From contig NZ_CP109583.1 of NCBI RefSeq assembly GCF_036250755.1, positions 744,001 through 808,000 of the forward strand: a stretch of DNA of 64,000 bases, written 5' to 3'. Source of the stretch: Streptomyces uncialis (GTDB taxonomy: Bacteria; Actinomycetota; Actinomycetes; Streptomycetales; Streptomycetaceae). The notes beneath the pieces were generated by a model. It ran no database searches and was not told the DNA's origin. It saw nothing but the letters and a program-made list of their open reading frames with translations. Below are positions 36,237 to 44,983 of the stretch, piece by piece; the stretch's first letter is position 1, and the number at the start of each line of letters is the position of its first letter. Made by a program: the position numbers and the translations under genes.

Positions 36237-36815
36237 TCATGTCCCGGGCGCGGGGCCCGTCGCTGCGTCGAGCAGGATGCGGGCGGCGTCCCGGGCCTGG
36301 TGTGCCGCCTCGGGGGAGCCGTTGATCCCGGCGACGGCCATCGCGCCGTTGGCGAGGAGGGCGAGGTGGTCGGCGGTCGCGTCGGGGGCGCCGAGCTGGG
36401 CGGTCAGGTCCGCGAAGTGGTCGCGCAGGGCGGCCTTGTGGGTGCGGGCGATGTCCGTGACGCCGTCGGAGGTCCCGCCGAGTTCGCCGAAGGCGTTGAT
36501 GAAGACGCAGCCCCGGAAGCCGGGCTGGGCGAACCAGTCGGCGAGGTAGTCGAAGACGTCGAGGACGCGGTCGTACGGGGTGTCGGCGCCGGTGGCCTGG
36601 GCATGGGCGGCGATCCCCTCCCGGACGGCCTGGTCGCGGCGCCGGAGCACCTCCTCGACCAGGGTCTCCTTGCTGGGGAAGAGCTGGTAGAGGCGTTTGA
36701 GGGAGACACCGGACGCGGTGCGGACGGCGTCCATGCCGACGGCCTGCACCCCGCGTTCGCCGAAGAGGGCGCGGGCGCTCTCCAGGACCTGCCGCCGTGC
36801 GGTCTCCGCGTCCAT
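36237..36815 (-). CDS. TetR-family repressor
   Basis: A 192-residue regulator. The N-terminal helix-turn-helix runs ETARRQVLESARALFGERG through MDAVRTASGVSLKRLYQLFPSKETLVEEVL; the C-terminal domain contains DYLADWFAQPGFRGCVFINAFGE, typical of the subgroup near AcrR/YxaF. ATG 36815 is placed with an AGGAG 11 bases upstream; ATG 36824 is another possibility. The divergent gene encodes an alpha/beta hydrolase, and two identical palindromes lie between them, so it very probably represses itself and that enzyme. Confidence 0.9.
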   Translation of the reverse strand: MDAETARRQVLESARALFGERGVQAVGMDAVRTASGVSLKRLYQLFPSKETLVEEVLRRRDQAVREGIAAHAQATGADTPYDRVLDVFDYLADWFAQPGFRGCVFINAFGELGGTSDGVTDIARTHKAALRDHFADLTAQLGAPDATADHLALLANGAMAVAGINGSPEAAHQARDAARILLDAATGPAPGT

Positions 36816-36830
36816 CGCCGTCATCACTCC

Positions 36831-36887
36831 TTGCGGGAGAACCATCGTTCTCGTATCGTACAGGGCAACGGGAGAACGACCGTTCTC
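36831..36887. promoter_or_regulatory. Two TetR operators and promoter for the hydrolase
   Basis: Two palindromes of form GAGAAC-N4-GTTCTC lie at 36837-36852 and 36872-36887, 35 bp centre to centre. A promoter TTGCGG (36831-36836) / TATCGT (36854-36859) with 17-bp spacing reads toward the hydrolase, and the first operator fills its spacer while the second lies just downstream of the expected start. On the other strand TACGAT (36860-36855) may serve the repressor gene. The layout implies negative autoregulation. Confidence 0.8.
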
Positions 36888-36920
36888 TCCGTGGTGCACC
36901 GCTGTGAACAGGGAGTTCCC

Positions 36921-37790
36921 ATGTCCGTCCACGACACACGGTTCGCGACCGAGACCATCGACGGCATCGATGTCTTCTACCGGGAGGCGGGGAGCCGGGA
37001 CCGGCCCACGCTCGTCCTGCTGCACGGCTTCCCGACCAGCTCCCATATGTACCGGAACCTGATCGCCGACCTCGCCGACGAGTACCACCTCGTCGCGCCC
37101 GACCACATCGGCTTCGGCGCGTCGGCCGCCCCGGACCCCGGCTCCTTCCCGTACGGCTTCGAGAAGCTGACGGAGGTGACACTGGCGCTGCTCGACCGGA
37201 TCGGGGTGGACCGGTTCGCGCTCTACGTACAGGACTACGGCGCGCCCATCGGGCTCGGCATCGCCGCCCGCCACCCGGAACGGATCACGGCGATCGTCAC
37301 CCAGAGCGGCAACGCCTACCAGGAGGGCTTCACCCCGTTCTGGGACGTGCTGTTCGCCCATGCCCGGGACCGGGCGGCGAACGAGACGGCGGTACGGGAA
37401 CTGCTCACCGCCGAGGCGACCCGCTGGCAGTACACCCACGGGGTGCCCGCCGACCGGCTCGACCGGATCGCACCGGAGACCTGGACCCTCGACCAGGCGC
37501 TGCTCGACCGCCCCGGCAACCAGGAGATCCAGCTCCAGCTCTTCTGGGACTACCAGTTCAATCTGGACCGCTACCCCGCGTTCCAGGAGTACTTCCGCAC
37601 CCATCGTCCGCCGCTCCTCGCCGTCTGGGGGCGCGGGGACGAGATCTTCGGGCCCGCCGGGGCCGAGGCGTTCGCCCGGGACCTGCCGGACGCGGAGATC
37701 CATCTGCTCGACGCCGGGCACTTCGCGCTGGAGACCCACGGGGCGGAGATCGCCACCCTCGTCCGGGACTTCCTGCGCCGGTCCGTGTGA
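36921..37790 (+). CDS. Alpha/beta hydrolase, epoxide hydrolase/haloalkane dehalogenase-like
   Basis: A 289-residue enzyme. LLHGFPTSS is the oxyanion HGxP motif; the nucleophile elbow VQDYGAP places Asp where epoxide hydrolases and dehalogenases have HDWG, so an ester intermediate on Asp is expected. The acid is likely in VWGRGDEIFGP and the base in LDAGHFALETHG. The cap region is helical (WQYTHGVPADRLDRI). Substrate unknown, perhaps an epoxide or ester inducer cleared by the enzyme. It is divergent from, and controlled by, the TetR-type repressor. Confidence 0.88.
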   Translation: MSVHDTRFATETIDGIDVFYREAGSRDRPTLVLLHGFPTSSHMYRNLIADLADEYHLVAPDHIGFGASAAPDPGSFPYGFEKLTEVTLALLDRIGVDRFALYVQDYGAPIGLGIAARHPERITAIVTQSGNAYQEGFTPFWDVLFAHARDRAANETAVRELLTAEATRWQYTHGVPADRLDRIAPETWTLDQALLDRPGNQEIQLQLFWDYQFNLDRYPAFQEYFRTHRPPLLAVWGRGDEIFGPAGAEAFARDLPDAEIHLLDAGHFALETHGAEIATLVRDFLRRSV

Positions 37791-37967
37791 CCTCCGGATC
37801 ATCCGGCGGGGCCCGTCCATCCGCCGCGTGATCCGCCGGGACAGCGGGCGATCCGGGCCTCGTGGTCGATACGGGCCTCATGGTCGATACGGACCGCGCG
37901 GCTGATGCGGGGTGTGTGTGGGGACGGGGCGTGCGTGGGGGCGGGCCGTGCGTGGGGGCGGCCCGGA

Positions 37968-39173
37968 TCAGGCGCGGGACCCGCCGGGGCAGAACACCGT
38001 CTCCAGCACGGCGACGACCGGTTCCTCCCGTTCGAGCCAGTCGCCGTTGACGTTGAAGGTGAGCTGACGGCCGCCGTCGGCGGTGCTGACCGTCCAGGTG
38101 AGCGAGCCGTGCAGACCGCCGGAGTGCTCCCAGGTGCGGACCCCGCAGGACAGCAGCCGGGACTGGAGGCCGAGTCCGTACGTCTGACGGCCCCGCGGGT
38201 CGATCCGGACACCGTCGAGGAGTTCGGCGCGCTGGGCGGGCGGAAGCAGCCGGCCGGACAGCAGGGCCCGGTAGAAACGGTTCAGATCGTGGGTGGTGGA
38301 GACCAGGTCCCCCGCCGCCCCCGCCCATGACGGGTCCTGACGGGTGCTGTCGAAGATCCGGCCCGCCGCGTCCTTGCTGTAGCCGCGCCCGTGCGGCCCC
38401 GGCAGATCCGGCGAGTGCCCGGGCGCGCTGGTGCCCCGCAGACCCAGCGGTCCGGTGACGCGCTCCCGCAACTGGGCCGCGTACGACGCGCCGCCCGCCT
38501 TCTCGATGACCATGCGCGCCAGGACGTAGTTGGTGTTGGAGTACTTCCAGCCCCGGCCGGGCGGGAAGACGGGCCGGTGCCTCATGGCGAAGGCGACCAG
38601 GTCGCGGGGGGTGTACGCGTGATAGCGGTACCGGGGGAAGCCGGGGCCGAGGCGCCGCTGGAACTCGGCGTCGTCGGTGTAGTTGTGGACGCCGCTGGTG
38701 TGGTTGAGCAGCTGACGCAGCGTCACCCCCCGGCCGTCGTGGCCGTTGCCCCGGACGAGGCCGGGCAGCCAGTGGTCCACGGTGTCGTCGAGGGACAGCG
38801 CCCCGCGCGCCTCCAGCTGGAGCAGCAGGGTCGCGGTGAAGGTCTTGGTCACACTGCCCATCCGGAACCGGTCCGTGTCGCGGCGGGGCCGCTCGGTGCG
38901 CAGGTCCGCGACCCCGGACCGGCCCGTCCAGCTCCGGCCGCCCGGACCGTCCACCCGGGCCAGGACACCGGGCAGACCTGACTCGGTGAAGACGTCGAGG
39001 GCCCGCTGAGTGGCCTCGTGCCCCCGCTCCCCGGCCGCAGGAGCGGTACCGGGAGCGGCACCGGCCGGTACGGCACCGGTACCGAGGACGGCCGCCAGCA
39101 GGACCGCGCACACGGCGGCCGTCCTCCCGCGTCGCCGCCGCCCGTCCGTCGTTCCCGTGCTGCTGCCGCGCAT
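37968..39173 (-). CDS. Secreted serine hydrolase (beta-lactamase/D-Ala-D-Ala carboxypeptidase family)
   Basis: A 401-residue exported protein. A basic head (GRRRRGRTA) and hydrophobic run end with AGAAPG, a Sec signal. The class C-like catalytic set is complete: SVTK (Ser and Lys about residue 107-110), YSN in KYSNTNYVLA, and HSGG in WEHSGGLHG, the usual third motif. Members cleave D-Ala-D-Ala peptides or unrelated esters. A cysteine pair near the C-terminus (LLSCGVR and FCPGG) may form a disulphide. It is divergent from the sigma-factor operon by 296 bp. Confidence 0.9.
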   Translation of the reverse strand: MRGSSTGTTDGRRRRGRTAAVCAVLLAAVLGTGAVPAGAAPGTAPAAGERGHEATQRALDVFTESGLPGVLARVDGPGGRSWTGRSGVADLRTERPRRDTDRFRMGSVTKTFTATLLLQLEARGALSLDDTVDHWLPGLVRGNGHDGRGVTLRQLLNHTSGVHNYTDDAEFQRRLGPGFPRYRYHAYTPRDLVAFAMRHRPVFPPGRGWKYSNTNYVLARMVIEKAGGASYAAQLRERVTGPLGLRGTSAPGHSPDLPGPHGRGYSKDAAGRIFDSTRQDPSWAGAAGDLVSTTHDLNRFYRALLSGRLLPPAQRAELLDGVRIDPRGRQTYGLGLQSRLLSCGVRTWEHSGGLHGSLTWTVSTADGGRQLTFNVNGDWLEREEPVVAVLETVFCPGGSRA

Positions 39174-39469
39174 CGCCCGCCTCCGGATCGCCGCCGGGGC
39201 GGGGCCCGCCCGCCCGGATGGTGGGGAGGACCCGCCGTCCCGCGGGGAAGTTGACGGCGGGACCGGAGATCAGGGATGTGTCAGGGTCGGGTGGCGGGCG
39301 GGTGGTACGGGACGTAAGGGGCGGACGTACGGATCCCGGGTACAGGGACGGCCTCGCGGAGATACGGGGGCATCCGCGCGGGCACAGGGGGCGGGGGCGC
39401 GGGCCCATGCCGGACGGGTGGGGCACCAGGCGGAGAACCGGATCGGGGGTACGCGGCGATAGAGGGAGC

Positions 39470-40063
39470 ATGAGGCCGATACGCCCCGCGGGGGCAGGAG
39501 GGGACGACGACGCGGCATTGCTGCGGGCCGTCGCCCGGGGGGACACCGACGCCCTCAGCGTGTTGTACGACCGGCACGCGGGCTGGCTGCACACCCGGTT
39601 GAGCCGCCGCTGCGCGGACCCGGAGACCGTGCGCGAAGTACTCCAGGACACCTTCGTCACCGTATGGCGGTCCGCCCGTGCCCATCGCGGGTCCGAGGTG
39701 GGCGGCTGGCTGTGGGTGATCGCGGCACGGCGGCTGGTGGACACCCGGCGGGCGCAGGAACGCCACGAACGGACCGCCGTCGCGGAGCCCTGGGACGGCG
39801 CGGGCGCGCCCTCGGCGGAGGAACGGGTCTTGGCGGGACTGGAGTACGGGGACGTGGGGGCCGCGCTGGAAGGTCTCTCGCCGGAGCTGCGGGACGTGCT
39901 GCGGGCCACCGTGATCGACGGACTGACCACCCGTGAGGCGGCCCACGCGCTCGGCATCCCCGAAGGAACCGTCAAGACCCGGGCGGCACGCGCCCGTCGC
40001 GAACTGCGGGTCGCGCTGGAGCGGCTCGCGCCCCGGACCCGTCCGCTGGGAGGCACGGCATGA
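39470..40063 (+). CDS. ECF sigma factor
   Basis: A 197-residue group 4 sigma factor. Region 2 spans about 14-80 with LYDRHAGWLHTRLSRR, the core-binding DPETVREVLQDTFVTVW and the -10 recognition segment GGWLWVIAARRLVDTRR; region 4 spans about 130-185 with LSPELRDVLRATVIDGLTTREAAHALGIPEGTVKTR. ATG 39470 follows GAGGGAG. A candidate ECF promoter, AACC (39436-39439) and CGAT (39457-39460) 17 bp apart, is weak. It heads a five-gene overlapping operon, with the next gene carrying a zinc-finger anti-sigma motif. Confidence 0.92.
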   Translation: MRPIRPAGAGGDDDAALLRAVARGDTDALSVLYDRHAGWLHTRLSRRCADPETVREVLQDTFVTVWRSARAHRGSEVGGWLWVIAARRLVDTRRAQERHERTAVAEPWDGAGAPSAEERVLAGLEYGDVGAALEGLSPELRDVLRATVIDGLTTREAAHALGIPEGTVKTRAARARRELRVALERLAPRTRPLGGTA

Positions 40064-41397
40064 GCACACGACCGGTGAACGGCCCCGGGGACCGTCCCCA
40101 GGGCGGGCGGCCCGGCGACACCCCCGGCCGGGGCGCGGACGACGGCTCGGACGATCCGCGCGGGCGGGGCGGGTGGCACGGACCGGGTGACTGGCATGTC
40201 AGCGACCGGCTCGCCGCCCGCTACACCGGCGGCTCGATCACGGAGTCCGGCGCGTGGTCGGTGGAGAAGCACGTGGAGTCGTGCGGACCGTGCGCGGCCA
40301 GGGTCTCGGCCGCCGCCCGGGCCGGAGCGGCGGGACCCGTCCTCGGCCAGGTCCGCGCCGCGCTTCTCGCGGAGGTACTGGCGGACGCCCCCGAGGACTC
40401 CCGCGCCCCGGGCCGGGCGAACGACCGGCGCGGGCGACGGGCCACGGAGCGGCTGACCGGCCGGGTGACGGACCTGGTGCGGAACCGGCTGACCGGCCGG
40501 ACGCGGAGCCGGGAGGCAGGCACGGGGCCGAACCGAGGGGTGGACCCAGCGCGGAGCCGGGAGGCGGGCGCAGCCCGGAACCGGGAAGCGGGCCCGGGGC
40601 GGAGCCAGGAGGCGGGCGCAACCCGGAATCGACATGCGAGCCCGGGCGCAGGGCCGGACCGAGGAGTGGGCCCGGCGCCGAACCCGGAGGCGGGCCCGGT
40701 GCGGAACCGGCGGCTTCGGGGCCGGGCGGCGGACCCGGGGGCGGTACGTGCGAGGCACGGGGTCGCGTTGCCGCTGCCGGTCGCCCGGTTGCTGTGGGCG
40801 GCGGGTCCCGCGCTGCGCGGGTCCTGGGCCGTCGGCGTCCTGCTCGTGGCGTTCGGCGCGCTGCTGCTGGCGCACGGCACGGGGCTCGCCGGGGATGCCC
40901 GGCCGCTGCTGCTGGCGGTGGCCCCCGCGCTGCCGCCCCTCGGGGTCGCCCTCTCGTACGGGGCGGGCAGCGACCCGCTGCACGAGATCACCGCCGCGAC
41001 CCCGGCCGGGGGTCTGCGGCTGCTGCTGACCCGTACGGCGGCGGTGCTCCTGCTGAGCCTTCCGCTGCTGACGGCCGCCGGGGCGCTGCTGCCCGCCGCG
41101 TCCGGGGTCCCCGGGGCGGCGGCGTGGCTGCTGCCGGGGCTCGCGCTGACGACGGGCTCGCTCGCGCTGGGCTCGTTCATCGGCTGCCGCCGCGCCGCGT
41201 CCCTGCTCGCGGGCGGCTGGCTCGCGGTGGCGTTCCTGCCCCCGCTGCTGTCCGCGCCGGGGCGTACCGGGGGTCTGCCGCTGCCCCTGCACGCCACCGG
41301 GCCCGCCGCGCAGGCCGGCTGGACGCTGGCCGCCCTTCTCTGCGCGGCGCTGGTCGTCATGCGCCGCGCGTCCTTCGATCGTATGGAGAAACTGTGA
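40060..41397 (+). CDS. Zinc-finger anti-sigma factor fused to a multi-spanning membrane domain
   Basis: A 445-residue protein. An N-terminal zinc-finger motif H-x3-C-x2-C (His71, Cys75, Cys78) is the zf-HC2/ZAS signature that binds ECF sigma factors. A low-complexity linker (about 145-230) repeats an R-x-R/Q-EAG unit eight residues long. From about 240 come six hydrophobic segments (for example GSWAVGVLLVAFGALLLAHG, LLLTRTAAVLLLSLPLLTAAGALLP). This fuses an anti-sigma to a permease-like body. Start ATG overlaps the sigma gene stop (ATGA). Confidence 0.85.
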   Translation: MSTRPVNGPGDRPQGGRPGDTPGRGADDGSDDPRGRGGWHGPGDWHVSDRLAARYTGGSITESGAWSVEKHVESCGPCAARVSAAARAGAAGPVLGQVRAALLAEVLADAPEDSRAPGRANDRRGRRATERLTGRVTDLVRNRLTGRTRSREAGTGPNRGVDPARSREAGAARNREAGPGRSQEAGATRNRHASPGAGPDRGVGPAPNPEAGPVRNRRLRGRAADPGAVRARHGVALPLPVARLLWAAGPALRGSWAVGVLLVAFGALLLAHGTGLAGDARPLLLAVAPALPPLGVALSYGAGSDPLHEITAATPAGGLRLLLTRTAAVLLLSLPLLTAAGALLPAASGVPGAAAWLLPGLALTTGSLALGSFIGCRRAASLLAGGWLAVAFLPPLLSAPGRTGGLPLPLHATGPAAQAGWTLAALLCAALVVMRRASFDRMEKL

Positions 41398-42311
41398 GCA
41401 CGACAGAGGGACCGTGGTACGGCGTCCCCGGGACGCGCGCGGTCGACATCACCGCGCTGACGGTCCGGCACCGGCGGACACTCGCCCTGGACGGGGTCGA
41501 CCTGGCGTTCGGGACGGGGGTGCACGGTCTGCTCGGCCCGAACGGCGCGGGAAAGACCTCGCTGATCCGGGTTCTCGCGACGGTCGCCGCGCCCTCGTCG
41601 GGCCGGGTCGTGCTGCTGGGTGACGACGTGTCGTCCCCGGCGGGGCGCTCGGCGGTGCGCCGGAGGCTCGGATATCTCCCGCAGGAGTTCGGGTACTACC
41701 CCGGCTTCACCGTACGGGAGTTCGTCGGGTACGTGGCCTGGCTGAAGGAGATGCCCCGGGACACCGTGCCGGAGGCCGTGGAGCGGGCGGTGCGCCGGGT
41801 CGGGCTGGGCGACCGTATCGACGACCGGGTGCGGACCCTGTCCGGGGGGATGGTCCGCCGGGTCGGGATCGCGCAGGCCGTCGTCAACGACCCGGAACTG
41901 CTGCTGCTCGACGAGCCGACGGCGGGGCTGGACCCGGAGCAGCGCGTCGAGTTCCGCGCGCTGCTCCGGGAGCTGGGCGGCACCACCACCGTGATCGTGT
42001 CGACGCATCTGGTGGAGGACGTGGCCGCCGCGTGTTCCCAGGTGGCGCTGATCGACTCCGGCCGGGTCGCGTACCGGGGTACCACCGAGGGCCTCGCGGC
42101 GCTGGGCGGGACGGCCGGGCCGGAACCGGGCGGCGGCCCGGACGGGGACGGCAGCCCGCTGGAACGCGGGTACACGGCCGCGCTGCGCCGCCATCGCGCC
42201 GAGCACGGCCTGGGCCACGGCCCGGGCTCCGCCTCGGGGTCCGGCTCGGTGCGGGGCGCGGGCCGGCAGGCGCGGGCGTCGGTCGGCGGCCGGTCGGGGT
42301 GGCGCCGATGA
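41394..42311 (+). CDS. ABC transporter ATP-binding protein
   Basis: A 305-residue ATPase. Walker A GPNGAGKT at 48-55, Q-loop PQEFGYYPGFTVREFVGYVAWL, signature LSGGMVRRVGIAQAV, Walker B LLLLDEPTAGLDP and the switch His in IVSTHLVEDVA are all intact. It looks like the CcmA/NatA type used by ABC-2 exporters. The C-terminal 50 residues are Gly/Ser/Arg rich. Start GTG 41394 overlaps the preceding stop (GTGA) and the stop overlaps the next start, so it is coupled to both membrane partners. Confidence 0.93.
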   Translation: MSTTEGPWYGVPGTRAVDITALTVRHRRTLALDGVDLAFGTGVHGLLGPNGAGKTSLIRVLATVAAPSSGRVVLLGDDVSSPAGRSAVRRRLGYLPQEFGYYPGFTVREFVGYVAWLKEMPRDTVPEAVERAVRRVGLGDRIDDRVRTLSGGMVRRVGIAQAVVNDPELLLLDEPTAGLDPEQRVEFRALLRELGGTTTVIVSTHLVEDVAAACSQVALIDSGRVAYRGTTEGLAALGGTAGPEPGGGPDGDGSPLERGYTAALRRHRAEHGLGHGPGSASGSGSVRGAGRQARASVGGRSGWRR

Positions 42312-43681
42312 GCGCCGTCGGGACCCGCCCCGGACCCACGGTGTCCGGGGCCGCGCGGACGCGCGGCACGGTACGTGCCCACCCGGTGCGGGCCGAGCTG
42401 CTGCGGGGGCTCGCTCCGTGGGCCGGTGTGCTCGTCGGGTGCGCCCTCGGGCTCGCCATGGCGCTCAGGGCGTCGTGGTGGCAGGGCAGTTGGTCGGAGA
42501 CCCAGTCAGCGCTCCGGTACGCCGGCGTGCTGTTCGGAGCGCCGCTGGCGGGGGCCGCGGGCTGCTGGCAGGGGGCGCGGGAGCACCGCAGGCGTACGGT
42601 CGAACTGCTGGCCAGCACCCCGCGCGGCCCGTTGGCGCGGCTGCTGGCGGCGGCGCTGCCCGGGGCGCTGTGGTCGGCCGCGGTGTATCTGCTGGTCGCC
42701 GCAGCCGCGTTGCTGGCGTGTCTGCCGTACGCGGGGCCGGGGCGGCCGGAGTTCACGGCGACGCTGACGGACGCGGTGTTCCTCGTCGCGGTAACCGTGA
42801 TCGGCCATGTGTGCGGGTCGCTGGTCCCGCGCAGGCTCACCCCGCCCGGGTACGCGGTCGTGCTGCTGCTCGTGTTCTCGTTCACCGCGACGGCGTCCTC
42901 GGGCGTCCGGCATCTGACGCCGATGGACGCGGAGAACGTCATGTCGGGGTCGGTCGCCGTGTGGTGGCAACCCCTGGCGTCGGCCGTCTGGTTCACCGGA
43001 CTGGCGGGAGCGGTGGTGCTCGCCCACGCGGCGCGCCGCCGGTACACGACCCTGGTACCGCTGGCCGCGGCGGCGGTCGCGGCCGTCCTGATCGTCCAGA
43101 CCGGTGACCGGATGTGGCGTGATGACCCGTTGTCCCGTCGCGAGGTGTGCGACACCAAGGCCGTACCGGAGGTCTGTGTGGCCGCTTCCGAATCGCCGCT
43201 GCTGCCGCGGGTGACGGCCGCGCTGTCGCCGCTCACCGACAAGCTGGCGGACGTCGAGGGAGCGCCCCGGCTCACCGGTCTGCGGCGCGACACCCGGCCC
43301 GGCGAGGCCCCGCTGCCGGAGCTGCGTCCGGGACTGTCCGTCGTACGCGGTGAACTGATCGACGCGACGGGTTACCTGACCGCGACGGCCTCGAATCTCG
43401 TGGCTCCCCCGGCCGCGTGCGGACCTCCCGCGCCGGGCGGGGTGTCGGAGGTCCCGGGCGCGGTGGAGCTGTGGCTGCTGCCGTCGTCCGTGCGGGCCGA
43501 GTGGCTGGCACGTCAGCGGGGTTGGGCCGCCGGTGACACCGGCGAACTCGCCCGGCTGGAGCGGCGGGCCGAGGCGGCCGAGCGGCTGGCCGGGCTGCCC
43601 GACGAACGGCGCCGGGCCTGGCTGACCGGATTCTTCGCGGCCCTCAAGGACTGCGCGCCCGGGAAGACGCCGCCGCTGTGA
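42308..43681 (+). CDS. ABC-2-type permease-like membrane protein with large extracytoplasmic region
   Basis: A 457-residue protein. Six membrane segments occupy about residues 35-265 (WAGVLVGCALGLAMALR, SALRYAGVLFGAPLAGAAGC, LLAAALPGALWSAAVYLLVAAAALLACL and others). The remainder is a soluble domain of about 190 residues with five cysteines (VCDTKAVPEVCVAASES among them), probably outside and possibly sensing something. It is the likely partner of the ATPase at 41394. ATGA overlap with the previous gene. Confidence 0.85.
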   Translation: MSAVGTRPGPTVSGAARTRGTVRAHPVRAELLRGLAPWAGVLVGCALGLAMALRASWWQGSWSETQSALRYAGVLFGAPLAGAAGCWQGAREHRRRTVELLASTPRGPLARLLAAALPGALWSAAVYLLVAAAALLACLPYAGPGRPEFTATLTDAVFLVAVTVIGHVCGSLVPRRLTPPGYAVVLLLVFSFTATASSGVRHLTPMDAENVMSGSVAVWWQPLASAVWFTGLAGAVVLAHAARRRYTTLVPLAAAAVAAVLIVQTGDRMWRDDPLSRREVCDTKAVPEVCVAASESPLLPRVTAALSPLTDKLADVEGAPRLTGLRRDTRPGEAPLPELRPGLSVVRGELIDATGYLTATASNLVAPPAACGPPAPGGVSEVPGAVELWLLPSSVRAEWLARQRGWAAGDTGELARLERRAEAAERLAGLPDERRRAWLTGFFAALKDCAPGKTPPL

Positions 43682-44325
43682 CGCTGACGAGCGGTTCCCT
43701 GGGCCCCGGCCCGTCCGTGGCCGCGCCGCGCGGCCGTCGGCTGTATCTGCGGTCACGGCGGCTGACCGGCTCGGTCGTCGCGCTGGCGGTGACCGCCGCG
43801 CTCACCGCGTGGGCCGACCGGGGTGCCGGTGCGGGCGACCCGTCCGTCCGGGCGTCGCTGCTGACGGCCGCCCCGCTGGCGGCGGCGGCCGTCATCGGGA
43901 CGGGTCTGTACACGCACAGCGACGAGCTGGACCGGACCGCCGCGCACCGCTGGTGGCCGCGGCGGTTCGCGCACCTCGTGGTCCTGTCACTGACGGCCTC
44001 GGTCCTGCTGGGGTGCGCGGTGCTCGGGGCCGGCGAGGAGCACGGTGTCCAGGCGATGGTCCGCAACACGCTCGGCGCGACCGGCACGGCCGCCCTGGCC
44101 GCGGTGGTCATCGGCGCCCGGCTGAGCTGGCTGCCGCCGATGGTCCAGCTGATGGGCGCGTACATGGCGGCCCTGACCGGTGCCGTCGGCGGCGGGTGGG
44201 TGACGCCGCTCGTCTGGCCCGCTCAGCCGGGTGACCGGGCCGGTGCGTGGCTGGCCGCCCTCGCGCTGTTCCTGGCGGGGGCGGGTCTCCACGCGTGGCG
44301 CGGGGCGGGCCGACGGGACGCGTGA
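43678..44325 (+). CDS. Membrane protein of the sigma-ABC operon
   Basis: A 215-residue protein with about six hydrophobic segments (LTGSVVALAVTAALTAWA, LLTAAPLAAAAVIGTGLYT, LVVLSLTASVLLGCAVLG, GTAALAAVVIGARLSW). Start GTG 43678 overlaps the preceding stop (GTGA), the fifth gene of the coupled series. It may be a second permease half or an accessory subunit. The stop lies 12 bp from the stop of the convergent GNAT gene. Confidence 0.8.
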   Translation: MTLTSGSLGPGPSVAAPRGRRLYLRSRRLTGSVVALAVTAALTAWADRGAGAGDPSVRASLLTAAPLAAAAVIGTGLYTHSDELDRTAAHRWWPRRFAHLVVLSLTASVLLGCAVLGAGEEHGVQAMVRNTLGATGTAALAAVVIGARLSWLPPMVQLMGAYMAALTGAVGGGWVTPLVWPAQPGDRAGAWLAALALFLAGAGLHAWRGAGRRDA

Positions 44326-44337
44326 GACGGACGCGGC

Positions 44338-44934
44338 TCAGGAGGCCGGGTCGCGGCGCATGCACCAGACCCGGGGGCCGCCGTCCGGGAGCGTGGTCCC
44401 GGCCGTCACCCTGAAGCCCAGGCGCTCGTAGAAGCGGACGTTGCGTTCGGTCGCGGTCTCCAGGAACGCGGGGTGACCGGCGCGGTCGGCGGCCTCGATC
44501 CCGGGGCGCAGCACCGCGGCGCCGAGGCCCTTGCTCTGGATGCCGGGGTCCACGGCGACGGTGGCGAGGAACCACACCGGTTCCGTCGGCCGGTGGGGGG
44601 CCAGTGCCTCCTCGGCGGCCATGAACGCCGGTGCCCGGTCACCCGCGAGTTCCGTCACGAGGGGTCCGACCTCCGCGAGGCCGGGCGCGGGGTCCTGTTC
44701 GGGGGTGGTCCAGGCGGCGACGCCGAGGCCGTCGTCGGCGACCCAGACCCGCCCGTGGGCCAGGCCCACCCGGGTCAGGAACAGTTCCTGGAAGCGGCGG
44801 ACCCGCTCGGTGTGGTCGTCGGCGGCGACGACATGGCGGGTGAACGGGTAGTCCGCGAAGGCACGGGCGAGGGTGCGCACGGCGGCCGGTACGTCCGCTT
44901 CGGTCGCGGGGCGGACACGGTCGTCGGTGGTCAT
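44338..44934 (-). CDS. GNAT-family acetyltransferase
   Basis: A 198-residue acetyltransferase. VWFLATVAVDPGIQSKGLGAAVL contains the V-D-P-x-x-Q-x-x-G-x-G acetyl-CoA loop, and FLETATERNVRFYERLGFRV is the closing motif. It resembles the puromycin-acetyltransferase-like subgroup in which a long N-terminal arm (RVRPATEADVPAAVRTLARAF) precedes the core. Acceptor unknown. It is followed on the same strand by the SARP gene upstream (44984), with 49 bp between. Confidence 0.88.
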   Translation of the reverse strand: MTTDDRVRPATEADVPAAVRTLARAFADYPFTRHVVAADDHTERVRRFQELFLTRVGLAHGRVWVADDGLGVAAWTTPEQDPAPGLAEVGPLVTELAGDRAPAFMAAEEALAPHRPTEPVWFLATVAVDPGIQSKGLGAAVLRPGIEAADRAGHPAFLETATERNVRFYERLGFRVTAGTTLPDGGPRVWCMRRDPAS

Positions 44935-44983
44935 GGGGTGCCTTTCGGGAGAAGGGTGACTGTGCTGTCCCGGGGAAGGACGG

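Noticed and set aside
37558..41292. Minus-strand frame of 1244 codons
   Set aside because: It is a GC-bias shadow across the serine hydrolase, sigma factor and anti-sigma genes, with repetitive Arg/Pro/Ser composition.
40254..42311. Very long plus-strand frame that includes the ABC ATPase in its 3' part
   Set aside because: Only the part from GTG 41394 has ABC motifs; upstream it is a shadow of the anti-sigma gene in another frame.
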